From Desulfuromonadaceae bacterium (lineage in GTDB: Bacteria; Desulfobacterota; Desulfuromonadia; Desulfuromonadales; Desulfuromonadaceae), in NCBI GenBank assembly GCA_027065245.1, contig JAMOOS010000100.1, positions 1-14,290 of the forward strand: 14,290 nucleotides of DNA, read 5' to 3'. Positions 1 through 7,845 of this stretch are shown in pieces. Under the pieces are notes generated by a model. That model was not told where the DNA came from. It made no database searches and was given only the letters and a program-made list of their open reading frames with translations. Position 1 is the stretch's first letter. Each line of letters starts with the position of its first letter. Position numbers and translations under genes: made by a program.

Positions 1-1409
1 GCAAAGGGCAACTGCAACCGCTCCAGCACCTGCGCTTCGGGCACAAACGCCTGCTTGCATTCCGGGCACAGCACCCGCACCAGCCGCTGCGCCATGATAC
101 CGACAAGAGCCGAAGAGAGGAGGTAATCCTCCACCCCCAGCTCGATAAGACGGGTTACCGCTGCGGCGGCGTCGTTGGTGTGCAGGGTTGAAAACACCAG
201 GTGACCGGTAAGGGCCGACTGGATAGCGATATCGGCGGTTTCACGGTCGCGAATCTCGCCGATGAGAATTACGTCCGGATCCTGACGAACGATGGAGCGT
301 AAACCACCGGCGAAGGTCAGACCGGCCTTGGTATTCACCTCTACCTGGTTGATTCCTGCCAGCTCGTATTCCACCGGATCTTCGATGGTGATAATCTTTT
401 TATCTGGAGTATTGATGCTGTGCAGGGCGGCGTACAGGGTGGTGGTCTTACCGCTGCCGGTGGGACCGGTAACAAGAATAATACCGTAGGGGCGGGTGAT
501 CAGCTCGGCAAAGCGCTCGGCATCGCCGGGGGGAAACCCGAGGTTTTCCAGACTGAAATCGATACGGCCACGGTCGAGAATACGCATAACCACACTCTCG
601 CCATACATGGTGGGCAGGCAGGAAACACGGATGTCGATATCCTTGCCGGCAATCTTGGTGCGGATACGCCCGTCCTGGGGCAGGCGACGCTCGGCGATAT
701 CCATGCGCGCCATGATTTTAATCCGCGACACGATGGCCTGCTGCAGTTGCAGCGGCGGCGGTTCCTGCTCAATCAGCACCCCGTCCACGCGGTTGCGCAC
801 CTGGAGCTGATCCTGAAACGGCTCGATGTGAATATCACTGGCGCCACTCTCCACCGCCCGGGTAAGCAGCTGGTTCACCAGCTTGATTACCGGCGCCTCG
901 GAGGCCATATCCTTGAGATACTCGGCGTCGTCAAAACCCAGGGTATCGACAACGGCATCGTCATCACCAGCGGCGTCATCGACGCTGTCGGGCAGGTAGT
1001 GCTGTTTTATCCAGGCGGTGATTTTTTCCTGCCGCGCCAGCTGCAGCTCTACCGTATGGTCGGGATACAGCGGCTTGAGCACATTGACGGTATGGTAGTT
1101 GTATGGATCGTTGACAACGATGGTAAGAACGCCGCCGTTTTCAGACAGCGGCATAAAGCAGTTATTCTGCATAAACAGCGGCGAAATCTGGGCAAACTGC
1201 TGCGCCTGATAATCCTCGGCCAGTTCACTGATAACCGGCAGTCCGAGATCCTCCGCCGCCAGGGCGAGAAACTGCTCCTCCGCCACCAGGCCGGTTTTAA
1301 TCGCCACGCGGTAGTCGGCCTCGCCGTGCTGCGCCGCCGGCAGCACTTTTTTCAGCTCGGCGGCACTGAACAGGCCGCGCTCGATCATGATTCTGGTTAT
1401 ATTGGTCAT
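1..1409 (-). CDS. GspE/PilB-family secretion or pilus assembly ATPase (3' end outside window)
   Basis: Hexameric cytoplasmic ATPase that powers a type II secretion pseudopilus or a type IV pilus. Reading the minus strand from the ATG at 1409 gives 469 uninterrupted codons to the window edge. An N-terminal MshEN/T2SSE_N-like region (about 1-140) is followed by the N2 domain with ASDIHIEP at 190-197 and RMDIAERRLPQDGR at 235-248. The motor domain has Walker A GPTGSGKT (315-322), Asp box TIEDPVEY (341-348), Walker B region DPDVILIGEIRD (377-388) and His box TGHLVFSTLHTND (401-413). CPEC at 448-451 is the first half of the family's tetracysteine zinc site; the second pair should lie beyond the edge. 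Family members are about 560-570 residues, so roughly 100 are missing. A short AAGG lies just before the ATG. The start is 16 bases after the preceding glycosyltransferase stop, so co-transcription is likely. GspE, PilB and MshE cannot be separated without the flanking genes. Confidence 0.95.
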   Translation of the reverse strand, partial: MTNITRIMIERGLFSAAELKKVLPAAQHGEADYRVAIKTGLVAEEQFLALAAEDLGLPVISELAEDYQAQQFAQISPLFMQNNCFMPLSENGGVLTIVVNDPYNYHTVNVLKPLYPDHTVELQLARQEKITAWIKQHYLPDSVDDAAGDDDAVVDTLGFDDAEYLKDMASEAPVIKLVNQLLTRAVESGASDIHIEPFQDQLQVRNRVDGVLIEQEPPPLQLQQAIVSRIKIMARMDIAERRLPQDGRIRTKIAGKDIDIRVSCLPTMYGESVVMRILDRGRIDFSLENLGFPPGDAERFAELITRPYGIILVTGPTGSGKTTTLYAALHSINTPDKKIITIEDPVEYELAGINQVEVNTKAGLTFAGGLRSIVRQDPDVILIGEIRDRETADIAIQSALTGHLVFSTLHTNDAAAAVTRLIELGVEDYLLSSALVGIMAQRLVRVLCPECKQAFVPEAQVLERLQLPF

Positions 1410-1425
1410 GTGCCTTGTTTAACCC

Positions 1426-3702
1426 CTAACGGTTTGACCTGCGCAATGTCTTTAATTTGTACACCAGTCGATAGGCAAGAAGCAACGATTTAACCGCCAG
1501 CGCCAGGGCTCCGGCAGCCAGCCGTTTCTGCCACGGTCTAAGCATGGTGGTGGCGGCGATTCTGCCGTGCAAATAGTTATGCTGGTGATGGATATAAGCG
1601 GGAAACGAGCCGGCCACGCTACGAAAATCACTCCCACCCAAAGGGATTTCGCCGTAACAAGGCGGTTGCGGCATGGCATTGAGAGAAAGTGCCGCCAGCG
1701 GCAGCAGGCGATGGTAGTCGGCCACCATGGCGGCACAGCTGCGCCGTTCTTCCGCTGTCAGGCGTTTACGCACCTTTTCCAGCCGTTCAGGCTCATCCGC
1801 CAGACGCCGGACACATGCCACCAGCGCCGCCGCCTGAGGCTGAAAAAGAAAACCATCTTCGTCATGACTGATACGGTCGGCAAACGCGCCAATATCGGTA
1901 GCCGCCACCGGCACCGCCATGAGGCGCAGCTCGCTAAGGGTATAGCTAAAAGTTTCAGCACACACACTCAGCAACAACGCCACATCCGGTGCTATGACAT
2001 CCACCTGCTGCTGCAATTCGGTACGGGCGTAGGCTGAAATAACGGTTACGCCATCCACAGCGCTGTATTCGGCGCCTTCGTTACCACAGCCGAGCAGATA
2101 CAGATCGCAGAATTCCAGCAACTGACCATAACATTCGCGCAGCAGACCACCGCCTTTCTGAGGCGACAACCCGCCCAGAATCAATACCCGCAGCTTACGC
2201 TCACCCGGCGGCGGCACTGTGGCGGCGCCAAGATCTACATCCATGCCGTGAGGGATGACAGTTAGGCGCACAGCGGCAAATCTTTCGTCCAGCGCCCGCA
2301 AATTATCGGCCAGCGCAGGTGTGAACGCCACCATGGTAATCTCCGGTCGGCGCAGCAGCTCGAGGTAGCGTTGGCGCAGCAGCTGCCACTGCCGCGCCCC
2401 GACATCGCGAAAAAAACGGTTATGCTCATTGCCGTCAAAGCACTTTTCCAGCCGATCAGCGTCGCAGTAACGACAGAGCCCGTCAAAACAGACATTCAGG
2501 GCGGGGCAAAACGGATAATAATCATGGCCCAGTACCAGGGTAGGTAATCCGGTGGCCAGAACATCGAGGCTATGACCGATTAAAGAGGAAACCACTACCG
2601 CCCCCACGCCAAAGCTGGAGACAATACTCTGCAAAATCCGCCGATAAGCGAAATTGGTCGTCGCCGTGGCGGCAATGGCCACCGGCAGTTCCCAACGCCG
2701 CAGCGGTTCACCGGCCGCAAGGCTGGCATACAGATGCAGTCGCTGACCGAACGCTCCCCAAGTGCCGACCGACTGCAAAACCAGATTGATGCGCCCGGTG
2801 TCAGCGGTACAGTAATCACGCACCCAGTGTTCCAGGCCACCACCCCAGCTGTGCATGATGTGCAGCTGCACCGGACTGTTATCGTACCAGGGCAGCTTAT
2901 CGCCGGGCAGGCCACGCTGCAAGGCGTCGGCACAGGCATGGCGCAGGGCAAGGAAAGGATGGATACTGTTGAACTCACGCACTACCGGCTGCCCGGCCAT
3001 AAAGGTATCGAGCTCAGCACCAGCGCTGCGGTTGTACACGTAAACGTGATCACACATTACGTGGTTAAAGCCGGCATCAACCAATCCCCGCGCCAGCCGC
3101 CACCACCACGGCGTCTCTGCCGAGTCATCTGCCGCCATAATCTGTTGCGCGACCGCCAGTGCGTGCCGACGCAAATAAAAACAGCCGGGGAGAAAACACG
3201 GTGCACCTGCCCGGCTGATCCGTCCCAGGCGAAACAGCAGCCGATTGATATGTTCCAGTTCCGGCGTGCCCGCCGCGCCGGAACGCAGATCAAGGTCAAA
3301 CATGGCTGGGGTGTTGCTCAGGGGGGAAGTTGTAGCCACATCGTCGTCCCACGCTGCCACCCGGCGCAGATGCTCCAGGCAGTTATCAGCGCATACAACA
3401 CCACCGCTTACCAGCAACAGATCACCTGGAGCCGCCATTGCCATACGGGCAAACAGCGCAGCATAAAAATCACCCTCGCTGTTGCCATCGAGTTCAACAA
3501 CGGTGATTGCCGCCGTTGCGATATCTGTCGCCAGGCATGAACGCACGTCGGCACCACGACCGGTGCGACAAAACACACTCATGGCAAAAACACCGGCGCA
3601 AGCGGCAAAACTGGCTACCGTAGCCTTGAGGCTGTCATTGTTACAGCTGTTTTCTATAACACAGATATGCGTTGCGACAGCGGATATATCTGGCTGCGTC
3701 AT
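1426..3702 (-). CDS. Two-part glycosyltransferase: degenerate GT2-like N-terminal half plus GT4 (GT-B) C-terminal half
   Basis: Predicted cytoplasmic, membrane-associated glycosyltransferase of 758 residues. Residues about 10-235 have the outline of a GT2 domain (the SPLSN motif at 126-130, GCFYLRRH at 173-180, and a C-terminal strand near 213-224). The usual DxD position reads LLLVSGGV (95-102), and the usual acidic pair before the last helix is replaced by PWWWR (198-202), so this half looks catalytically dead. Residues about 275-670 form a GT-B fold: HSWGGGLEHW (284-293), HDYYPFCP (393-400), IPHGMDVD (483-490), LILGGLSPQKGG (507-518), and the GT4 EX7E signature with E583 and E591. Cysteines 399, 405, 410, 413 and 421 form a possible metal site. 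The tail (about 725-758) is hydrophobic then strongly basic. ATG at 3702 overlaps the preceding TGA as ATGA, implying translational coupling. The sugar and linkage are unknown. Confidence 0.88.
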   Translation of the reverse strand: MTQPDISAVATHICVIENSCNNDSLKATVASFAACAGVFAMSVFCRTGRGADVRSCLATDIATAAITVVELDGNSEGDFYAALFARMAMAAPGDLLLVSGGVVCADNCLEHLRRVAAWDDDVATTSPLSNTPAMFDLDLRSGAAGTPELEHINRLLFRLGRISRAGAPCFLPGCFYLRRHALAVAQQIMAADDSAETPWWWRLARGLVDAGFNHVMCDHVYVYNRSAGAELDTFMAGQPVVREFNSIHPFLALRHACADALQRGLPGDKLPWYDNSPVQLHIMHSWGGGLEHWVRDYCTADTGRINLVLQSVGTWGAFGQRLHLYASLAAGEPLRRWELPVAIAATATTNFAYRRILQSIVSSFGVGAVVVSSLIGHSLDVLATGLPTLVLGHDYYPFCPALNVCFDGLCRYCDADRLEKCFDGNEHNRFFRDVGARQWQLLRQRYLELLRRPEITMVAFTPALADNLRALDERFAAVRLTVIPHGMDVDLGAATVPPPGERKLRVLILGGLSPQKGGGLLRECYGQLLEFCDLYLLGCGNEGAEYSAVDGVTVISAYARTELQQQVDVIAPDVALLLSVCAETFSYTLSELRLMAVPVAATDIGAFADRISHDEDGFLFQPQAAALVACVRRLADEPERLEKVRKRLTAEERRSCAAMVADYHRLLPLAALSLNAMPQPPCYGEIPLGGSDFRSVAGSFPAYIHHQHNYLHGRIAATTMLRPWQKRLAAGALALAVKSLLLAYRLVYKLKTLRRSNR

Positions 3703-4895
3703 TGCGGTTTTACCATCTTACGCAAAGGACGGGATACTTTCTCGATAGCACGTAAAACGCGCCAGGTACGGGAATTTTTTATCAGATTTAACTCGCTGCG
3801 AGCGCTGATAAGCGCATCGCGCAGGGTATCGACATTATCCAGGACGGTGGAATCAAGCCCGGCGGCCTGTTCGTCAGCATTGACGGCATACCAGGCGCAG
3901 TACGATTTGTGCGGATCGTCACAACAGAACGGATCGGGAAAATAATCTATAAGGTCACGCCGCGAACGGTACAGCACCCGCTGCTGACGGGTTATAGGCT
4001 GACCGTTGGCGAAACTGTTGTAGCAGCAGGGGGTAGTGCCGTACTGCTGCTGCCCGGCAGCATCACAGGCGGCCAGATACCAGGCACGCAACTGCTTAAG
4101 CGCCGGATTTCTGCTGCCGTATTTGTTGAGCATCACCTCCTGGGCCCCGCTGTCAAAACCGGAAAAGTGATAAAAACACAGCGGCTGACCATTAACAGTT
4201 ATCCCCGTTTCGAGACTGCCGGCTACCTGTCGATTGGACAGGTTCCAGGTGCAGACGTTGTATATCGGCGCACGCAACACCTTGAGGCGCTCAAAAAAGC
4301 ACGGTGCCAGATCAACCCAGCGCTGATCGGTAAACAGCCCGGCGGCGATATCATCGTAACAGAACTCACCCAGCCGCGCCGCCCACCAGTCGACAAATGC
4401 GTTGCCGTCGCCATCGTTTGCTATGGCAAGAAAACCGAGATTGAAAACCCCGTGCTTGAGGCTGCATATCTCGTTGTCGATAATGGCGGCATAATCGCTC
4501 TCCGGGACACATTGATGGGGAGTAAGAAGGATACTGGCCTCGTCCAGCGCCTGATCCAGGCTGTCCAGGGGGGAGAATACGACGATATCCGGGTCGAGGT
4601 AGATAACCTTGTCGGCCTGATAATGCTTGAGAATATACTGAAAACCGTACCCTTTTACCGCTGTGCACAACTCCACCAGGGAGTGTTTGAATATCCACGA
4701 CTGCAAATTGTCTATCCCCAGATCTTCAATGTGGATAAGGTGGTCAAAATCCTCGTGTTCCATGTCAAGCCAGTCGGGCACAGCGTCAGACAGCAGCAGA
4801 TGAAATACGGCGTCGGGCTGGTGCTTTTTCACCGACTGCGCCAGCACGCGTGCTTTAGGGATATAATTGGCAGTTACGCTGGTGAAAATATGCAT
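3699..4895 (-). CDS. GT8-like (GT-A fold) glycosyltransferase
   Basis: Predicted cytoplasmic sugar-nucleotide-dependent glycosyltransferase of 398 residues, most like GT8-type proteins found in O-antigen and exopolysaccharide clusters. Features: MHIFTSVTANYIPKARVLAQS at the N-terminus, a metal-binding DPD at 101-103 within IYLDPDIVVFSPL, FNLGFLAI (151-158), DQRWVDL (190-196), IYNVCTWNLSNR (211-222) and HFSGFD with H243. A Cys-rich stretch (C290, C291, C324, C325, C333) follows the catalytic core. Residues about 350-398 form a short helical region and a basic tail, NSRTWRVLRAIEKVSRPLRK (374-393), resembling the tail of the preceding gene product. The start ATG has a GAGGT ribosome site 7 bases upstream (4903-4907). 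The gene is 21 bases after the dual methyltransferase gene and its stop overlaps the next start. The sugar transferred cannot be read from sequence. Confidence 0.85.
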   Translation of the reverse strand: MHIFTSVTANYIPKARVLAQSVKKHQPDAVFHLLLSDAVPDWLDMEHEDFDHLIHIEDLGIDNLQSWIFKHSLVELCTAVKGYGFQYILKHYQADKVIYLDPDIVVFSPLDSLDQALDEASILLTPHQCVPESDYAAIIDNEICSLKHGVFNLGFLAIANDGDGNAFVDWWAARLGEFCYDDIAAGLFTDQRWVDLAPCFFERLKVLRAPIYNVCTWNLSNRQVAGSLETGITVNGQPLCFYHFSGFDSGAQEVMLNKYGSRNPALKQLRAWYLAACDAAGQQQYGTTPCCYNSFANGQPITRQQRVLYRSRRDLIDYFPDPFCCDDPHKSYCAWYAVNADEQAAGLDSTVLDNVDTLRDALISARSELNLIKNSRTWRVLRAIEKVSRPLRKMVKPQ

Positions 4896-4902
4896 ATCAG
4901 GT

Positions 4903-4907
4903 ACCTC
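4903..4907 (-). promoter_or_regulatory. Ribosome binding site of the GT8-like gene
   Basis: GAGGT on the minus strand, 7 bases before the ATG at 4895, lying in the 21-base gap after the upstream stop. It supports the chosen start. Confidence 0.6.
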
Positions 4908-4916
4908 GTTAACGGG

Positions 4917-6581
4917 TTATCTGGAAAAAACACTCTTTACCGCCCGATAAGCCTTGTACGCCGGGCTGTCTTCAATTGCCTTAAGCCGTGCACTCAGAGC
5001 GGCGTTTTCCTGTGTCAGTTCGGCCACCTCCTGCTCCCGTGTACGCACAAACTCCTGCGCCTGCCTCAAAGCGGCATCCAGTGTTTGTACCTGCTCCAGA
5101 CGCTGCAGCGCCAGTTGTTGCGCTTGCGCCATGGCGTCACTGAGCTGCCGATGGCGCTCAACAATGGAAGCATATTCTTCCTTCTGGCTGTTGAAGGCAT
5201 CAGTCATCTGCGCCAGCGCTTGTTCCAGACGCTGAATTTCAGCGCGCAGCCGGGCATGGAAAGCAGTGCGGCGGCTGGAAAAATCACCGGATTCAGCGGC
5301 ATTGTCAGCCACAGCCAGTTCCGCCAGAGGTGTCGGCGTGGCGGCGACAATAAACTGATAGCTCAAGGCGTTGGGCAGTTCCTGCAGAATCTGCTGCCAC
5401 GGCTGCGGCAGATCGCCGAAATCATCATCTATTTCGGTCTCTTCGGGCAGCCTGCTCACCACCTCGCGATGAACAACGCTTAACGCCGCCTGCTGCAGTG
5501 ATGTTTCCAGGCTGGTGGCGGTAAAAAAGTGGACATGGCTGCGATCGAGCAATCCTTCGTCGCGGTAGTCAAAACGATCGCGCATCAAGCTGCCCACCAC
5601 CGCCGCATGGGCGACATTCGGCACCGACAACAGCAATTTACCCTGTGGCTTCAGCAACTTGCGCGCTGCACGCAGAATCTCTTCCGGCTGGCGCAAATGT
5701 TCGAGCACGTCGGCGGCAATGATGTAATCGTAGCTTTCGCGCTCAAAGTGCTCTTCAAGCCTGATTACATCCAGATCGGCTACCAGCATGGTGTCACAGA
5801 ATTTCTCCGCCCGGCACGCCATGTCCGGGCACAACTCCACGCAATCTACCCGGCAGCGCAACTGCTCGCTCAGATGGCGGGTGAAATAGCCGGTGGCCGG
5901 GCCCAGTTCCAGTACCCGGCTGTCCGCAGTTACCAGGGCGGCGATGCGTGCCAGGGCGGTATCGTCACTGAGAAAATTATCGCCGGAATAAATATGTGCC
6001 GCCGTTTCCCGCTCCTGGCTGGTGGCAACTGCCTCCGGCATCGACGTGCCTTCCGGCTTGCGCGCCACTAGCACGCTGTCGGCCCACACAGCGCTGTCAT
6101 CTGCGTAACCTTCGGCATTCCAATTGGTTACGGCGCTGATTACTTCCATATCAACATAGCGTGCCATGGCGCGCAGACCATCTGGATAAAAACGCCAGCA
6201 ATCCACCGGATAGCGGTGTTCTCGCCCGCCGGATGGCGCGATGATACAGCACAGCCCCCCCGGCTTGAGTACCCGGCGGATCTCAGCCATGGTAAGCCAG
6301 AAATACTCTATATGTTCAAACACCTGACCGGAGACCAGCACATCCACACTGTCGCTCTTCAGCTCGCCCCAGTTGTATGGATCATCCAGCACCAGATCGA
6401 CATTGGGCCCGGCGGCTACATCGACGCCGATATAGCTCCAGCCGGGACAATCGAAGAATTGGCGGTAAGAACCACCGATGTTCTGGCTGCCCAGATCGAC
6501 GATGGTAAGCTGATCATCGCGTCTTTTTTCAAGGTATTGGGCAACAAACTCGCGCATGTTATCCAGTGAGCTGAGATGCAT
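4917..6581 (-). CDS. Tandem SAM-dependent methyltransferase domains with C-terminal coiled coil; candidate O-chain terminator
   Basis: A 554-residue protein with three parts. Methyltransferase domain 1 (about 1-175) has IVDLGSQNIGG (27-37) as motif I, acidic D54 after strand 2, SGQVFEHIEYFW (84-95) and RRVLKPGG (102-109), then PVDCWRFYPDG (125-135). Methyltransferase domain 2 (about 200-415) has VLELGPATGYF (223-233), IIAADVLEHL (287-296) and RKLLKPQGKLLLSVPNVAHA (307-326). Residues about 438-537 are rich in E, Q, R, A and L in heptad-like spacing and free of proline: a coiled coil. A basic tail (537-554, SDS-free, ending SVFSR) follows. The gene starts 4 bases after the wzt stop. Adjacency to an exporter ATPase that carries a glycan-binding domain, plus the methyltransferase and coiled-coil layout, suggests a chain-capping enzyme comparable in logic to WbdD; that role is inference. 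It could instead methylate internal sugars. Confidence 0.88.
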   Translation of the reverse strand: MHLSSLDNMREFVAQYLEKRRDDQLTIVDLGSQNIGGSYRQFFDCPGWSYIGVDVAAGPNVDLVLDDPYNWGELKSDSVDVLVSGQVFEHIEYFWLTMAEIRRVLKPGGLCCIIAPSGGREHRYPVDCWRFYPDGLRAMARYVDMEVISAVTNWNAEGYADDSAVWADSVLVARKPEGTSMPEAVATSQERETAAHIYSGDNFLSDDTALARIAALVTADSRVLELGPATGYFTRHLSEQLRCRVDCVELCPDMACRAEKFCDTMLVADLDVIRLEEHFERESYDYIIAADVLEHLRQPEEILRAARKLLKPQGKLLLSVPNVAHAAVVGSLMRDRFDYRDEGLLDRSHVHFFTATSLETSLQQAALSVVHREVVSRLPEETEIDDDFGDLPQPWQQILQELPNALSYQFIVAATPTPLAELAVADNAAESGDFSSRRTAFHARLRAEIQRLEQALAQMTDAFNSQKEEYASIVERHRQLSDAMAQAQQLALQRLEQVQTLDAALRQAQEFVRTREQEVAELTQENAALSARLKAIEDSPAYKAYRAVKSVFSR

Positions 6582-6585
6582 GGTT

Positions 6586-7845
6586 TCAATCTACCTTTGT
6601 GTAATGCACGCTGGTATTCAAATCGGAGAGCAACCCACCCGGCAGCCGCGCGGCAACGCATTTAACCACCATGATGTCGTGAATCCAGTGGCACTGCCGT
6701 TGCTGATCAAAATCGCCATCGGCAACAGCCACGCCGAGACAGTATTCACCGGGATACAAGTTTAGCCACTGCTCAAAACGGAATGTTACCACCCGACTCT
6801 CACCAGCGTTAAATGGGGCCATATCTTCCCCCATTAGCAGGGTGTTATCGGCCAGCAACTCCCGCCCCAGACGATCCTTGAGTACAAAGCCACATACCGG
6901 CCTGCTGACCGCGCTGCGAGCGCGCAACAGCAGCCTCAGCTCCAACCACTCGCCGGAATAGGCTATGGGCTGGCAACCGTGGGCGTTGCGCATCTGCACA
7001 CCGCAGATTTCCACACGCCTATCGCCGAACTGGCGACAACTGTCATCCACAGGATCAAACTGAGCTGCCTGAACCGCGCTGCCGCCATCAACCGGCGACT
7101 TGACTGTATCATCGGCGGAATACATGTATTCCAGATACTTTTCGCTGACAAAACGCGGGGTCCCATCCATACGTACCCGGCCACCGTCAAGCCACAGGGC
7201 GCGGTCACACAACTCCACGATGGCGTGAGTATCATGGGAGACGAATATCACTGTTCTGGTGGCAGCAAACTGCTTGATGCGCGCCATACACTTCTGCTGA
7301 AATTTCACATCGCCGACAGACAACGCCTCATCGATAATAAGAATCTCCGGATCGACAATGATCGCCACCGAAAACGCCAGCCTGACAAACATACCGCTGG
7401 AATAAGTTTTTACCGGCTGATGAATAAACTCGCCGATATCGGCAAATTCCAGTACAGCATCCACCCTGGCCGCCATCTCGGCACGGCTGAAACCAAGCAG
7501 CGCCCCACTAAAATAAATATTTTCCAGTCCGCTCATCTCCAGATTGAACCCGGCCCCCAGTTCCAGCAGCGCCGACACCCGTCCGTCAACGACACAACTT
7601 CCACCGCTGGCAGTGAGTACACCACTGATTATTTTGAGCAGGGTGGACTTGCCCGAGCCATTCTTGCCTATGACCCCCAACGCTTCGCCGCGACACAGTG
7701 AGAATGAGACATCCTGCAACGCGTGGAATTCGCGGTGATATTTTTTCCGCCGCGGATGCAACGCCTCTTTGAGACGATCCACCGGATCGGCATACAGGCG
7801 GTACACCTTGCTGAGGTTTTCAACCGTAATTACCGTATCAGTCAT
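6586..7845 (-). CDS. wzt: O-antigen/polysaccharide ABC exporter ATPase with C-terminal carbohydrate-binding domain (Wzt)
   Basis: Nucleotide-binding subunit of the Wzm-Wzt exporter that moves undecaprenyl-linked O-chains across the inner membrane. The protein is 419 residues from the ATG at 7845. The ATPase domain (about 1-245) has Walker A GKNGSGKST (60-68), signature YSSGM (148-152), Walker B LIIDEA (169-174) and H-loop SHD with H204. Residues about 270-405 match the Wzt C-terminal beta-sandwich (FGDRRVEICGVQMRNA at 274-289, GFVLKDRLGRELLADNT at 319-335), which in known systems binds the modified non-reducing end of the finished chain. An in-frame GTG/ATG extension reaching 7962 exists, but residue 1 chosen here opens the conserved MTDTVITVENLSKVY region and its ATG shares one base with the wzm stop (TGATG), the usual coupled arrangement. 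The extended domain implies export depends on a terminal modification, fitting the neighbouring methyltransferases. Confidence 0.95.
   Translation of the reverse strand: MTDTVITVENLSKVYRLYADPVDRLKEALHPRRKKYHREFHALQDVSFSLCRGEALGVIGKNGSGKSTLLKIISGVLTASGGSCVVDGRVSALLELGAGFNLEMSGLENIYFSGALLGFSRAEMAARVDAVLEFADIGEFIHQPVKTYSSGMFVRLAFSVAIIVDPEILIIDEALSVGDVKFQQKCMARIKQFAATRTVIFVSHDTHAIVELCDRALWLDGGRVRMDGTPRFVSEKYLEYMYSADDTVKSPVDGGSAVQAAQFDPVDDSCRQFGDRRVEICGVQMRNAHGCQPIAYSGEWLELRLLLRARSAVSRPVCGFVLKDRLGRELLADNTLLMGEDMAPFNAGESRVVTFRFEQWLNLYPGEYCLGVAVADGDFDQQRQCHWIHDIMVVKCVAARLPGGLLSDLNTSVHYTKVD

Noticed and set aside
420..1493. Plus-strand open frame of 357 codons.
   Set aside because: Antisense to the GspE/PilB ATPase, whose minus-strand frame has all the motor motifs. 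No motif or plausible start context was seen.
3909..5483. Plus-strand open frame of 524 codons, the longest on that strand.
   Set aside because: It lies antisense to the GT8-like and dual-methyltransferase genes, which have clear family motifs in their own frame. Its protein shows no recognisable motif, and it spans two unrelated minus genes and their spacer. It is a long shadow, though its length is notable.
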